Below are positions 8,960 through 17,688 of a stretch of DNA of 64,000 nucleotides, piece after piece (the first letter of the stretch is position 1; every line of letters starts with the position of its first letter). The DNA is from AP-15 sp963703745 (GTDB lineage: Bacteria > Pseudomonadota > Alphaproteobacteria > ATCC43930 > CGMCC-115725). The stretch is from the NCBI GenBank assembly GCA_963703745.1, contig CAVPFL010000002.1, forward strand, positions 682,001-746,000, given 5' to 3'. The position numbers were made by a program, and so were the translations under genes. Under the pieces are notes generated by a model. That model ran no database searches and was not told where the DNA came from. It saw only the letters and a program-made list of their open reading frames with translations.

Positions 8960-10120
8960 ATGACTTCCCAAATTGACTTCAGTCCGAGTCGCGGGGGAGT
9001 GCTGCGGTCGACCGCGGCACTGGTCGCGGCCGCCGCCGGTACCGCGTCCCTTGACACCCTGAACGCCGTTGCAGCCAGCGAAGCGGACGCCGCGGTGAAG
9101 CATCCGCAGACGGCGTTGAGCGGCCAAAAGCTGGTCGGGTTCATGCTGGCTCATGAGCAGTTCGCCGTACCGCAGCTAACTGATCTTGGTGCTGCTGCGG
9201 CGCGAGCCGGGTTCGGCCTCTTGGCGACGAGTGACCACTTTCAGCCTTGGCAGGCCAATGAGGCCCATGTGGGGGAAGCGTGGGTTACCCTCGGCGCGCT
9301 GGGTGGGCGGGCGGAGCCGGCCTGGATCGGCACGACGGTGACGTGCCCGATCCTGCGCTATCACCCGGCCGTTGTTGCGGAGGCCTTCGCCACGCTCGCT
9401 CAGCTTTATCCCGGCAGGGTATTCCTCGGCGTCGGGTCCGGAGAAGCGCTTAACGAGCAGGCCGCGACCGGTGACTGGCCGGCCTGGGCCGAACGGTGGG
9501 AGCGGCTGGTCGAGGCCATCGCCATCATCTGGGCATTATGGTCGGGGCAACCCGTCAGCCATCGTGAGAAATACTATGCGGTGAACGGCAAGCTCTATGA
9601 TCCGCCGCCGCAGCCGATCCCGCTCTTGACCGCCGCGAATGGCAAGAAGTCGATGCGGCTCGCGGGACTGCACGGCGACGGGCTCGTCACCGATCCGCTC
9701 ACCTGGCAGCACTTCAAACCGGAGTGGGAAGCGGGCGCCAACGAGGCCGGCAAGAACATTGCCGAGATGCCGGTGCTGATCGAGCAGTTTGTCGTCGTCG
9801 GCGACAAGGACGATGCAGCGAAAGCGGCGGCGCTGTGGCGCTTTCTACCGAAGGCCTTCAAAACCTACTATAACATGCCGGGCCCGGCGGCGATCGAGCA
9901 ACGCGCCGGGGCGGAACTGCCGCTCGAAAAGGTATTCGCCGATTGGCCAATCGGCACGGATCCGGAGATCCATATTGCCGCGCTTCAGAAAATGTTCGAC
10001 AGCGGAGCAACGATCGTCAACGTCCATTCGGGACAGGCGGACCAGCACAAAGTGATCGACTTCTATCGTCGTTCGGTATTGCCGCAGATTGCTCAAACCC
10101 CAACTGGCATCGCGCACTAA
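8960..10120 (+). CDS. LLM-class F420-dependent oxidoreductase with N-terminal export-like sequence
   Basis: A 386-aa luciferase-like (TIM-barrel) oxidoreductase. Visible family features are 'VGFMLAHEQF', 'LLATSDHFQPW', 'CPILRYHPAVVAEAFATL' and 'PGRVFLGVGSGEALNE', which resemble the F420-dependent glucose-6-phosphate dehydrogenase / hydroxymycolic-acid dehydrogenase branch (TIGR03557-type). The first ~40 residues contain a hydrophobic Ala-rich stretch after 'SRGGVLR', like the Tat-signal-bearing members of this branch, but with only single Arg residues. Start ATG 8960 has GGAG 8 nt upstream. It is followed after 15 bp by the DNA ligase. A 66-bp remnant of a paralogue lies at 13381-13446. Cofactor use is inferred from family. 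Confidence 0.85.
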   Translation: MTSQIDFSPSRGGVLRSTAALVAAAAGTASLDTLNAVAASEADAAVKHPQTALSGQKLVGFMLAHEQFAVPQLTDLGAAAARAGFGLLATSDHFQPWQANEAHVGEAWVTLGALGGRAEPAWIGTTVTCPILRYHPAVVAEAFATLAQLYPGRVFLGVGSGEALNEQAATGDWPAWAERWERLVEAIAIIWALWSGQPVSHREKYYAVNGKLYDPPPQPIPLLTAANGKKSMRLAGLHGDGLVTDPLTWQHFKPEWEAGANEAGKNIAEMPVLIEQFVVVGDKDDAAKAAALWRFLPKAFKTYYNMPGPAAIEQRAGAELPLEKVFADWPIGTDPEIHIAALQKMFDSGATIVNVHSGQADQHKVIDFYRRSVLPQIAQTPTGIAH

Positions 10121-10135
10121 ATAAAGAACACGGGT

Positions 10136-11230
10136 TTGGTCAGGCCCACCCTGCCCGAGTTCGGCCTGCCGCTTGACCTGCCGCCAATGGACGCGCGTAC
10201 GGCGGACGTCCTTCCGGATTCCGATGGCTCCTGGCAATACGAGCCGAAATGGGACGGCTTTCGATGCCTCGCTTTCAAAGCCGGTGGAGCGGTTGAACTC
10301 AGAGCGAAGTCTGGCAAGCCGCTTGGCCGCTATTTTCCGGAGGTGGTCGCTCATCTGGCCGCAATCGAAGGCGCGCATTTCGTCATCGACGGCGAACTGG
10401 TTATCGCGTTTGAGGGCCAATCCTCGTTCGACGCGCTGCAGGCGCGTCTTCATCCGGCAGAGAGCCGGATCCGCAAGCTTGCTGCCGAGACCCCAGCGCA
10501 ATTGATCCTGTTTGACATTCTGGTCACCCCGGACGGCAGAAATCTTCTGCAAGCGCCTCTCAGCGAGCGGTGGACGGCCCTCGAGGCCTTCGCCGACACT
10601 GCCGCGGCGTCCGGCAGGCTGATCCTGTCGCCGATGACTCGCGACCGTGAGACGGCGAAGCGCTGGCTACGTGAAGCGGGTCACGGCTCGGTTGACGGCG
10701 TTGTCGCCAAATGGCTCGACAGCCTCTACGAGCCGGGCGAACGGACAATGGTCAAGGTGAAGCCGCACCGCACCGTGGACTGCGTTGTCGGCGGTTTTCG
10801 TTATCGGACCAGCAGCCACCAAGTCGGGTCGTTATTGTTGGGGCTTTACGACAGCGATGGTCGCCTCAATCATGTGGGCTTTACCGCCACGATTTCGGAC
10901 GACGAGCGTCCGGCCCTGACGCACAAGCTCGAGGCGTTGCGCGAAGCGCCGGGCTTTATCGGCACCGCCCCCGGAGGACCGAGCCGCTGGAGCTCGGAAC
11001 GCAGCGGGCAATGGCAGCCGCTGCGTCCGGAATTGGTGGTCGAGGTCCGTTACGATCAGATCACAAACGGTCGCTTCCGCCATGGCACGAAACTGGTTCG
11101 GTGGCGGCCGGATAAAGCCCCCGCTCAGTGTACGACCGACCAGATCGTCCCGGCGCCCGCTGAGAGTAAGGGGCGGAGCCCGGTGATCACCGGCGCTTCT
11201 GGGAACGGCAAAACGCGCCGGTCCGTTTAG
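10136..11230 (+). CDS. ligC: ATP-dependent DNA ligase (LigC/LigD-ligase type)
   Basis: A 364-aa ligase with the nucleotidyltransferase core and an OB fold. Motif I with the adenylated Lys is 'EPKWDGFRC' (about residue 40). Further motifs are 'VIDGELVI', 'LILFDILV' and 'VDGVVAKWLDSLYEPG', then the OB-fold end 'ELVVEVRYDQITNGRFRHG'. No polymerase or nuclease domain is fused, so this is a stand-alone ligase of the kind that supports non-homologous end joining or base-excision repair. Ku is not in the window. The start is TTG at 10136, only 15 bp after the LLM gene; no ATG gives a complete N-terminus. Converges with the pyrophosphatase. Confidence 0.88.
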   Translation: MVRPTLPEFGLPLDLPPMDARTADVLPDSDGSWQYEPKWDGFRCLAFKAGGAVELRAKSGKPLGRYFPEVVAHLAAIEGAHFVIDGELVIAFEGQSSFDALQARLHPAESRIRKLAAETPAQLILFDILVTPDGRNLLQAPLSERWTALEAFADTAAASGRLILSPMTRDRETAKRWLREAGHGSVDGVVAKWLDSLYEPGERTMVKVKPHRTVDCVVGGFRYRTSSHQVGSLLLGLYDSDGRLNHVGFTATISDDERPALTHKLEALREAPGFIGTAPGGPSRWSSERSGQWQPLRPELVVEVRYDQITNGRFRHGTKLVRWRPDKAPAQCTTDQIVPAPAESKGRSPVITGASGNGKTRRSV

Positions 11231-11292
11231 AAAGATCGCAGGTATCTGAAATTTTCGCACCGAAGCAGCGCCCTGCCGGAGACGAGTTGTGT

Positions 11293-11874
11293 TTACTTTC
11301 CGTGGGCGCTCCGGCGGTTCTTTTTCTTAAAAACGTCCATCCCAGATTTGATCAGCTTTCGCGACTTGTCCGGACCGCTAAAGGCAAGGGGTTTGAACTT
11401 GCGGCCGCGCAAGCGATTGTATTCAACAAAAAAGGCTTTGATCTCATCGACCAGATGTGGACGCAAATCCGCTAGCGACTTCACGTTCTGATGCGTCTGA
11501 GCATGGGTTGCCACCGCGATCAGCCGATCGTTCCGCTGCCAATCTTCCCCCTTGGCCTTCTGTTTGGCCTCGATCGCGCCGATCGGCCGGGCGCGGATCA
11601 CGCACCCCGGTACAACCGGAGCATCCATCAGGACGAGGATATCCAGTGGATCACCATCCTCGCCTAGCGTAGACGGGATAAATCCAAAATCATAAGGAAA
11701 GCTCATTCCCTCGGGCAGTACCGTCGCCAGATCGAGGCAGTCGCACTCCGGATCATAGTCATATTTGTTCCGGCTACCCTTTGGCGTTTCGACGACGACG
11801 CGGAGTTCGCCCGTCTTCGCATCGAAGGTCGCAGTCTCGGACAGAATGGTGTGCCGGGCCGAGCGAGTTGTCAT
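11293..11874 (-). CDS. Family I inorganic pyrophosphatase
   Basis: A 193-aa soluble Mg-dependent pyrophosphatase that would hydrolyse PPi to phosphate. The family signature 'GEDGDPLDILVLMD' with its three catalytic Asp residues is intact, and the preceding 'FPYDFGFIPSTLG' and 'KGSRNKYDYDPE' segments are typical. Start: ATG 11874, with a GTG directly upstream; GGAGGT is very close, so translation could begin at either. The C-terminus is a Lys/Arg-rich tail. As a second-copy type enzyme beside a polyphosphate-binding CHAD gene and a DNA ligase (which releases PPi), it fits the local theme. Confidence 0.9.
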   Translation of the reverse strand: MTTRSARHTILSETATFDAKTGELRVVVETPKGSRNKYDYDPECDCLDLATVLPEGMSFPYDFGFIPSTLGEDGDPLDILVLMDAPVVPGCVIRARPIGAIEAKQKAKGEDWQRNDRLIAVATHAQTHQNVKSLADLRPHLVDEIKAFFVEYNRLRGRKFKPLAFSGPDKSRKLIKSGMDVFKKKNRRSAHGK

Positions 11875-11973
11875 CACCTCCGGTCCTCATGAGTCCTTTT
11901 TAAACGTTGCGTGCGTCTCAACTGATCCCTAATCCCGAGTCAGTTAGCTCGCGCAGTGGGCTCCCGGCGACCA

Positions 11974-13079
11974 CTACGCCGCCTTTTCGGCGAGTTCACC
12001 GAGCCGTAGCCGGAGAAAGGCCACGACCGCGGCCTCTTCGGCGCTCATGCCTTCGATCTCCTCCGCCAGAAAGACGCGTGTCTTTTCAGACAGAGTAGCG
12101 AGCAATGTTCCATCGAGGAAGCCTTCGAAAATCGCCGGGTGAATATAGCATCGGCGGCAGACTGCGGGAGTGTTGCCGAGATGCTTCGCCACCCGCTCGA
12201 CCGCCCGGACGACGGCGCGTTTGCGCATGGCATCGCTGTCGATACGTTCGAACTCGCGTAGAGCAAGCGCGGCCAGGTTCGTGCCCGCCCAGGTCCGAAA
12301 ATCCTTGGCGGTGATCTCCTCACCAGTGATCTCGCGAAGATATGCGTTTACCTCGGTTGAGCTGACCGTGTGACGCCGGCATCGTCGAGATACTGGAACA
12401 GTTCGTACCCCGGAAGATCCCGACACGCTTTGACGATGCGAGCAAGGCGGGGATCATTGATGTCGCCTTCGTTGCGGATGCCGCCCTTGCCACGAAAGCT
12501 CAAGTGGATATGGCTTCCCTGGATTTGGGTATGTCGATTGCGCAATGTCGTCAGACCGAAGCTTCCGTTCGTCCTGGCATATTCGCTGTTGCCAATACGA
12601 AAGAGAGTTAGTTCTAGGAGCCGGACAAGCGCGCCGAGCACACGCTCGCGTGGCAGACCGCGGCGACGGAGATCCACGTCGATCCGGGCTCGGATCGACG
12701 GCAGGACCCGGGCAAAGATCAGCATCTTGCCGTATTTCGATTCGTCGCGGACTTCCCGCCATCGCGGATGGTAGCGGTACTGCTTGCGCCCTCTTTGGTC
12801 CCGCCCCGTGACCTGGATATGACCAAGCGGGTCGGGGCTGATCCACACCGCGCTCCAGGCGGGCGGGATCACCAGGGACTTGATACGCCGCAACGTCTCC
12901 AGGTCTCGCACCAGCGCCCCGTCGGGCCGACGATAATTGAAACCGCTGCGAGCCTTGTGCCGGGCGATCCCGGCCCTGTCGTCGGTAGTGTGGTGCAGCC
13001 GGGCAAGCCTTGCCGCCGTCGGCGGATCAAGCGCTGCGGCCGCACGAGCGTTTTCCGCCGGCCTTCGACGAGCACTCAC
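11974..13079 (-). pseudogene. DNA topoisomerase IB, split by a frameshift near 12370
   Basis: Two overlapping minus-strand frames together make one poxvirus/Deinococcus-type topoisomerase IB. The 5' frame (GTG at 13079, 243 codons) contains 'GFNYRRPDGALVRD', 'IPPAWSAVWISPDPLGHIQ' and 'LRNRHTQIQGSHIHLSFRGK', then ends just after 'YELFQYLDDAG'. The 3' frame resumes at 'RHTVSSTEVNAYLREITG' and 'TAKDFRTWAGT', and carries the probable catalytic Tyr in 'CYIHPAIFEGF'. The switch falls within about 12365-12380. Without frameshifting the N-terminal product lacks the catalytic Tyr, so no active enzyme is made. A sequencing error is possible because both halves are otherwise well conserved. Confidence 0.85.
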
Positions 13080-13088
13080 CTGCGCGGC

Positions 13089-13253
13089 TTAGCTGGCCTT
13101 TCTGCGCCGTTTTGACTGGCCGGATTCCGACATCGCAATCGCTACCGCCTGCTTGCGGCTTTTCACTTTGCGGCCGGAGCCGCTCTTGAGACCCCCCTTC
13201 TTGTATTCGTGCATTACTTTGCCGACCTTGCGCTTCTGTCCTGTGCTGGACAT
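13089..13253 (-). CDS. Small DUF6496-like basic protein
   Basis: A 54-aa, strongly basic protein with the pattern 'KVMHEYKKGGLKSGSG' followed by 'KVKSRKQAVAIAMSESG', as in DUF6496-type proteins found beside stress and DNA-repair genes. ATG 13253 is chosen because GAAGGAG lies at optimal spacing; another ATG two codons upstream overlaps that SD. It precedes the topoisomerase by 10 bp on the same strand. Function unknown; nucleic-acid binding would be consistent with composition. Confidence 0.75.
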   Translation of the reverse strand: MSSTGQKRKVGKVMHEYKKGGLKSGSGRKVKSRKQAVAIAMSESGQSKRRRKAS

Positions 13254-13380
13254 GTTCATCTCCTTCAAATTGCTGCAAAGAGAACGGGGCGGCGAGATGC
13301 TCGGTTCCATCCGGTTTCCTCGTGACCTGCCGCGGGCCCTTTTGAGCGAACATGTTTGTTCATTACTAATAGCCGCCAGT

Positions 13381-13446
13381 CTGGACTTCTTTCGTCGTTT
13401 CGTGCTGCCGGAATTTGCTCAAGCGCCAGCCGGCATCGCGCTCTGA
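13381..13446 (+). pseudogene. Orphan 3' fragment of a second LLM-class oxidoreductase
   Basis: The last 21 codons before the TGA at 13444 read 'LDFFRRFVLPEFAQAPAGIA'. This closely matches the C-terminus of the intact LLM enzyme at 8960-10120 ('IDFYRRSVLPQIAQTPTGIA'). Nothing upstream matches the rest of the gene, so this is a remnant left by deletion or rearrangement, not a working gene. Confidence 0.7.
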
Positions 13447-13470
13447 ACCTTTTTCAAAAGGAGATGCGTC

Positions 13471-13698
13471 GTGGCCACTTGCGAGGTCTGCGGCAACCGC
13501 TCTGACAACCCCTTTCAAGTGTGGCGCAACGGCCGGTTGATGATCTTCGACAGGTTCGAATGCGCGATACAGGCCATGGCGCCGGCTTGGGCGCATTGCG
13601 GCCACAACGTAATCGGCCACGGTGTCGACGGCGACGGCGAGATCTTCTGCTGCGCTAGCCGCGCCGATCATCGAAGCGGTTTGCGTGACCGAACCTGA
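13471..13698 (+). CDS. Small Cys-rich, probably zinc-binding protein
   Basis: A 75-aa protein starting at GTG 13471 with AAGGAG about 9 nt upstream. It has paired cysteines 'CEVCGN' at residues 4-9, 'FDRFECAIQAMAP', 'HCGHNVIGHGV' and a terminal 'FCCA', the layout of a small metal-binding family seen in actinobacteria and proteobacteria. In relatives I recall, a CAHCA-like motif follows; here it reads 'CCASRAD', so one zinc ligand may be lost. It follows directly after the LLM remnant. Function unknown. Confidence 0.6.
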   Translation: MATCEVCGNRSDNPFQVWRNGRLMIFDRFECAIQAMAPAWAHCGHNVIGHGVDGDGEIFCCASRADHRSGLRDRT

Positions 13699-13871
13699 TA
13701 GCGCTGCGCGCGCCGATAGAGCCGTAAGCGCTAGGTTTTTATCGGGTCGGCCGATCCAGGTAGTTAACTACCGGAAGATGTCCAACTCTCCCGTTTCACC
13801 ATCGGTGCCGGCTTGTGGCGGCGCGGCAGGCCCCAAGAACCCACAACCTTTCATGGAGTGAGGACGGCAAG

Positions 13872-14237
13872 ATGATTGACCACACTGGCATCGGAGTCGC
13901 GGATGTCAGCCGCTCTGCCATCTTCTACGACGCGGCTTTGCAAGCGCTTGGCATGCGCCGAGTGATGCAGATCCCCGAAAATTTAGGGACCGACGGCGTC
14001 GGCTACGGTTTCGCCTATCCTGTATTTTGGATCGATCGATACCACCCCCACTCCGTCAGACAGCATACTGCCTTTGCAGCCAAAAGTAGGGCTGAGGTCG
14101 ACGCATTCCACGCAGCGGCCCTCAAGGCCGGCGGCATCGAAAACGGGGCACCCGGCTTACGCAGACCGAATTACTATGCCGCATTTGTGATCGATCCAGA
14201 TGGTAACAACATCGAGGCGGTCTTCCGCGGCGACTGA
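13872..14237 (+). CDS. VOC (glyoxalase/bleomycin resistance) family protein
   Basis: A 121-aa single-module VOC protein. It begins 'MIDHTGIGVADVSRSAIFYD', has a central 'RQHTAFAAKSRAEVDAFHAA' and ends with 'YYAAFVIDPDGNNIEAVF', the typical last strand with a metal-ligand Glu. His4 and this Glu are candidate metal ligands. ATG 13872 is chosen over an upstream in-frame start because the fold begins there. Substrate unknown; relatives include glyoxalase-like and extradiol-type enzymes. Confidence 0.85.
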   Translation: MIDHTGIGVADVSRSAIFYDAALQALGMRRVMQIPENLGTDGVGYGFAYPVFWIDRYHPHSVRQHTAFAAKSRAEVDAFHAAALKAGGIENGAPGLRRPNYYAAFVIDPDGNNIEAVFRGD

Positions 14238-14421
14238 GGCGATGATTCCAGAAGTCGAAGCGGGACGGTGCATAAATTTAGACTTTCCAAAATCCGACCG
14301 CCTGTAAGATAGGCAAAATGAAACATCGGGGCATGCGCCAAATAACTCCAGAGTAGTCGAAAGAACGCTTGGTGCCCGCGCTCGGGCGCTCGTGATCCAA
14401 TCAATAGTCACTTGGTCGACG

Positions 14422-15183
14422 CTACGCCTCGATTTTCGAGAAGAGGTAGGCGCCGATGCCGAGCAGGATTGCAGCGAGGAGGCCCAGGATCGCGAAATCG
14501 GTCGCGACGCCGAACACGAAACCGTCGTTGAGCGCGCCGCGCATGCCGTCGACGCCGTAGCTGAGCGGGTTGAGCCGCACGGCGAGCTGCACCGCCCCCG
14601 GCAGGTCCGGCACCGGGAAGAGCGCGCTCGAAAAGAAGAAGAGCGGCAGCACGATGAAATTCATGATCAGCGGAAAGCCCTGCATGTCCTCCAACACCGA
14701 GCCGACGGCGGTGCCGATCGCCGCGCCCATGATGGCGATCAGCGCCATAAACAGCGCCGCAACCGGCAGCAGCAGCGGGTCCGCCGGCCGGAACCCGGCG
14801 GCGAGGCAGACGAGAAAGACCATGCTTCCTTGGATCAGCGCCACAGTGGCGCTGCCAAGCGTGCGCCCGAGCACGATCTCGAGCCGCGACACCGGTGCCA
14901 CCAGGGTTTCCTTCAGAAACCCGAAATGGCGGTCCCAGATAATCCCGATGCCGCTGAAGACGGCCGCGAACAGGATGCCCATAGTGACGATGCCCGGCGT
15001 CAGGAACTGCACATAGTCGCCGCGGCCGGCGCGGGCGAAGGTCGGGCCGAGCCCAAAACCGAGCGCTAGTAGGAACAGCGTCGGCTGGCCGAGCGCGCCG
15101 ATCATGCGGGCGCGCGAGCGAAAATACAGCTTCAATTGCCGCAGCCACAGGATGAAGACGGCGTTCACCGGCGGCCGAGCCAC
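14422..15183 (-). CDS. ABC-2 type transporter permease (DrrB-like)
   Basis: A 253-aa integral membrane protein with six predicted helices, starting at GTG 15183. 'LGQPTLFLLALGFGLG' in the first helix region and 'LNPLSYGVDGMRGAL' near the C-terminus are typical of daunorubicin-exporter-type ABC-2 permeases. Its start overlaps the end of the ATPase gene by 19 bp, so the two are translationally linked. Likely exports a hydrophobic compound or lipid; substrate unknown. Confidence 0.9.
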   Translation of the reverse strand: MARPPVNAVFILWLRQLKLYFRSRARMIGALGQPTLFLLALGFGLGPTFARAGRGDYVQFLTPGIVTMGILFAAVFSGIGIIWDRHFGFLKETLVAPVSRLEIVLGRTLGSATVALIQGSMVFLVCLAAGFRPADPLLLPVAALFMALIAIMGAAIGTAVGSVLEDMQGFPLIMNFIVLPLFFFSSALFPVPDLPGAVQLAVRLNPLSYGVDGMRGALNDGFVFGVATDFAILGLLAAILLGIGAYLFSKIEA

Positions 15184-15965
15184 ACCTGATGCATCCTACG
15201 CATGCGGTCGATCGGCATCGCATCGGCCTCGCGGATGCTGCGCCCGGTCAGCGCGATGAATGCGTCCTCCAGGGTGCGGCCGCCGGTCTCTTGCCGCAGT
15301 GCCGCGGCGGTGCCCTCGGCGACGATCCGGCCGTGGTCGATGACTGCGATTTGGTCGGCCACACGCTCCGCCTCCTCCATGTAGTGCGTCGTGAAAAACA
15401 CCGTGACGTGCTCGTCGCGGCACAGCCCGCGGATGAATTGCCAGATCTGGTTGCGGGTCTGGGGGTCGAGCCCGGCAGTCGGCTCATCGAGGAACAGGAT
15501 GCGCGGCCGGTGCTGTAGGGCCCGAGCGACTTCCAGCCGCCTCTTCATGCCGCCCGAGAACCGTTTGACATAGTCATCGTGCCGCTCCCACAGTCCAACG
15601 AAGCGAAGCAGCGCCTCGATGCGCTCGCGCCGCTCTGCCCGCGGCACGCGATAGAGGACACCGTGCAATTCCATGTTCTCGGCCGCGGTCAGCTCACCGT
15701 CGAGGCTAGGATCCTGGAACACGATGCCAAAGGCGCGACGCACCAGCAGCGGCTCCCTGACCGGGTCGTGGCCGGCGACCCTGAGCCGCCCCTCGCTTGG
15801 GCTCAGCACCGTCGTCAGCATCTTGATCGTCGTCGTTTTGCCGGCGCCGTTGGGGCCGAGAAAGCCGAAGATGATACCCTCCGGCACCGCGAACGAGATG
15901 TGGTCGACCGCGGTGACGCCGTTGAAGCGCTTGACCAGATCGCGGGCCTCGATGATCGCGCCCAT
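15165..15965 (-). CDS. ABC transporter ATPase (DrrA-like)
   Basis: A 266-aa nucleotide-binding subunit. Walker A 'GFLGPNGAGKTTTIKML' (about residues 35-50), signature 'FSGGMKRRLEVARAL', Walker B 'ILFLDEPTAGLDPQT' and the switch His in 'FFTTHYMEEAERV' are all intact. ATG 15965 is directly preceded by an in-frame GTG. It pairs with the overlapping permease as a two-component exporter, and follows the ion-channel gene by 7 bp in the same operon. Confidence 0.93.
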   Translation of the reverse strand: MGAIIEARDLVKRFNGVTAVDHISFAVPEGIIFGFLGPNGAGKTTTIKMLTTVLSPSEGRLRVAGHDPVREPLLVRRAFGIVFQDPSLDGELTAAENMELHGVLYRVPRAERRERIEALLRFVGLWERHDDYVKRFSGGMKRRLEVARALQHRPRILFLDEPTAGLDPQTRNQIWQFIRGLCRDEHVTVFFTTHYMEEAERVADQIAVIDHGRIVAEGTAAALRQETGGRTLEDAFIALTGRSIREADAMPIDRMRRMHQVWLGRR

Positions 15966-15972
15966 CACTTTA

Positions 15973-16686
15973 TTACTGTCGGCCGCGGCGCCGGTCGTCG
16001 AGTTCCATAGTCACGAGGCGGGCTACCGTAATGGCGAGATAAAATGGCCCGATAACCGACTCCAAATTGGCAAGACTGCGCGCGAACGGATTGAGTGGCA
16101 CGATGTCGCCGTAGCCGGTGGTCAGGGTCGCGAGGCTGAAATAGAGCATCGTCGTGAATTCGCTCGCGCCGGCCGCTGCAGGTGCGAGATTGGCAAAAGC
16201 GCCGGGGACCAGCTGCCACACGAGGCCGAAGGCATTCGCGAAGATCGTCGCCAGGCTCAGATAGATGACTATCGCGCCCTGCAGGCGATGGAACGTGATG
16301 CGGCCGGGGGCATAGAGCGCGTGCGCCAGGACCCAAACCAGAGCCGAGAACGCGAGCATGAACCCGCCGTGGTCGAGAACGCTCGCGGCGATCGGCGACC
16401 ATTCCCGGCCGAATGCAAAGCTCGCCGCGGCGGCCGCCAACCCCAGCAAAATGATCACGATTGCGACGCCTCTCTGCGAGAGCAGGACAACGAGTGTGAT
16501 CGACATTAGCAGCAGCGACCAAGCGACCGGCTGCGCGATCGGCACGCCAGTAGCGGCCAGAGGCAGCGCGACAAACAGCAAAAAGATCTGCAGGATCAGC
16601 AGGGTGGTCAGGCTCCAGTCTCTGAGCCGATCCTGCCACGCCTGCAGCGATGCTCGCTTCTTGTCGAAGACTACCGCTCGCCCCAT
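15973..16686 (-). CDS. Six-TM potassium-channel-like protein
   Basis: A 237-aa membrane protein. Six hydrophobic helices are visible at about residues 25-47, 53-70, 73-92, 107-125, 135-160 and 210-227. Between the last two lies the K+ selectivity filter 'LATLTTGYGDIVPLNPFARS', as in two-pore-segment (Ion_trans_2) channels. No cytoplasmic ligand-binding domain follows the last helix, so the gating signal is unclear. ATG 16686 overlaps the end of the lyase-family gene by 16 bp, indicating translational coupling. A membrane channel embedded in a metabolic operon is unusual. Confidence 0.85.
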   Translation of the reverse strand: MGRAVVFDKKRASLQAWQDRLRDWSLTTLLILQIFLLFVALPLAATGVPIAQPVAWSLLLMSITLVVLLSQRGVAIVIILLGLAAAAASFAFGREWSPIAASVLDHGGFMLAFSALVWVLAHALYAPGRITFHRLQGAIVIYLSLATIFANAFGLVWQLVPGAFANLAPAAAGASEFTTMLYFSLATLTTGYGDIVPLNPFARSLANLESVIGPFYLAITVARLVTMELDDRRRGRQ

Positions 16687-17570
16687 TTCTTTTCTTCGAC
16701 GGTCTCTTCCTCGATTGCGTAGAACTCGTCGAGGCCGACGAGAGTTTCGATCTCCTGCCGCGCAGTAACGCATTCCTCTTGGCTGAGCCCGGTAAAATCC
16801 CCGGTCGCCTTCAGCTCCGCGAGCGCCCGCTTGTTGAAATGAAAGCTGACCAGAAGGTAGAGCAACGCGTCGAGCGCCACCTTGTAGCCCATATCGGCGA
16901 GCTGGGCGGCGCTGGCGACCGGACGGTTGTCGCGGTTGCCGCGGCTGACGACGTAGACCAGCGGGATCTTCGCCAATTTCGGCGCCTGCTGCAATTCGGT
17001 CAGGTCGCGCGGGAAGATCATCCCCATGTCGGCACCGTGCTCGGCCGCCAGGTTCACGCGGCCGACAGCTTCGTCGAGCCCCTCGAACCGGCATGAATCG
17101 CTCCTGGCGATGATCACGAAATCCTTGTCGGCCTGATCGCGCTGGCGGCAGGCGAGGCGGATCTTGTCGGCGAATTCCTTCCGCGGGATCACGTGGGCGA
17201 CGTATTTGTGATAGTGCGCCCGTTTCGGGAACAGCTGGTCCTCGATATGGACGCCCACGATGCCCGCATGGATGAATTCGCGCACAGTGCGCATCGTGTG
17301 CAGCGGCTCGCCAAAACCGGCGCCGGCATCGGCGAGCACCGGGATACTCACCACCTTGGCGACATCGCCGGCCACCCGGACTTGCTCATCCAACGTCAAC
17401 AGCGGCTCGGAGGTGCAGCGCGAGCCGCCGGTGACAAACCCGCCGACATAGGCCGCTTTGAACCCGGTCTGCTCGATCAGCCGGCCACCCAGCGCGTCAT
17501 AGGCGACGGGGATGTGGATGAACGCCTCCTCGGCGAGCAGCTTGCGCAATGCGGCGGTTTTGCCGGCCAT
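16671..17570 (-). CDS. Isocitrate lyase / PEP mutase superfamily enzyme
   Basis: A 299-aa soluble TIM-barrel enzyme of the ICL/PEPM superfamily, whose members cleave or form C-C or C-P bonds in 2-hydroxy/oxo acids. Visible motifs are 'VAYDALGGRLIEQTGF', the Mg-binding 'PVLADAGAGFGEPLHT', and 'HAGIVGVHIEDQLFPKR', then 'FVIIARSDS'. The usual loop Cys of isocitrate lyase (KKCGH) is absent and 'FPKRAHYH' takes that place, so a methylisocitrate-lyase-like or oxaloacetate-decarboxylase-like activity is more likely than true isocitrate lyase. ATG 17570 has AGGAGGAG at ideal spacing; the frame extends 28 codons further. Confidence 0.85.
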   Translation of the reverse strand: MAGKTAALRKLLAEEAFIHIPVAYDALGGRLIEQTGFKAAYVGGFVTGGSRCTSEPLLTLDEQVRVAGDVAKVVSIPVLADAGAGFGEPLHTMRTVREFIHAGIVGVHIEDQLFPKRAHYHKYVAHVIPRKEFADKIRLACRQRDQADKDFVIIARSDSCRFEGLDEAVGRVNLAAEHGADMGMIFPRDLTELQQAPKLAKIPLVYVVSRGNRDNRPVASAAQLADMGYKVALDALLYLLVSFHFNKRALAELKATGDFTGLSQEECVTARQEIETLVGLDEFYAIEEETVEEKKWGER

Positions 17571-17688
17571 GATCTCCTCCTGAAGAAATCCGAGCTCTTC
17601 CATTTTAGCTTCGTCGTTCCGAGCGCGCGTTGCAGCTTGCGCAGATGCCGTCACCCGAGGGACGCCTGCCGGGCGGCCCTCCCGAGCA

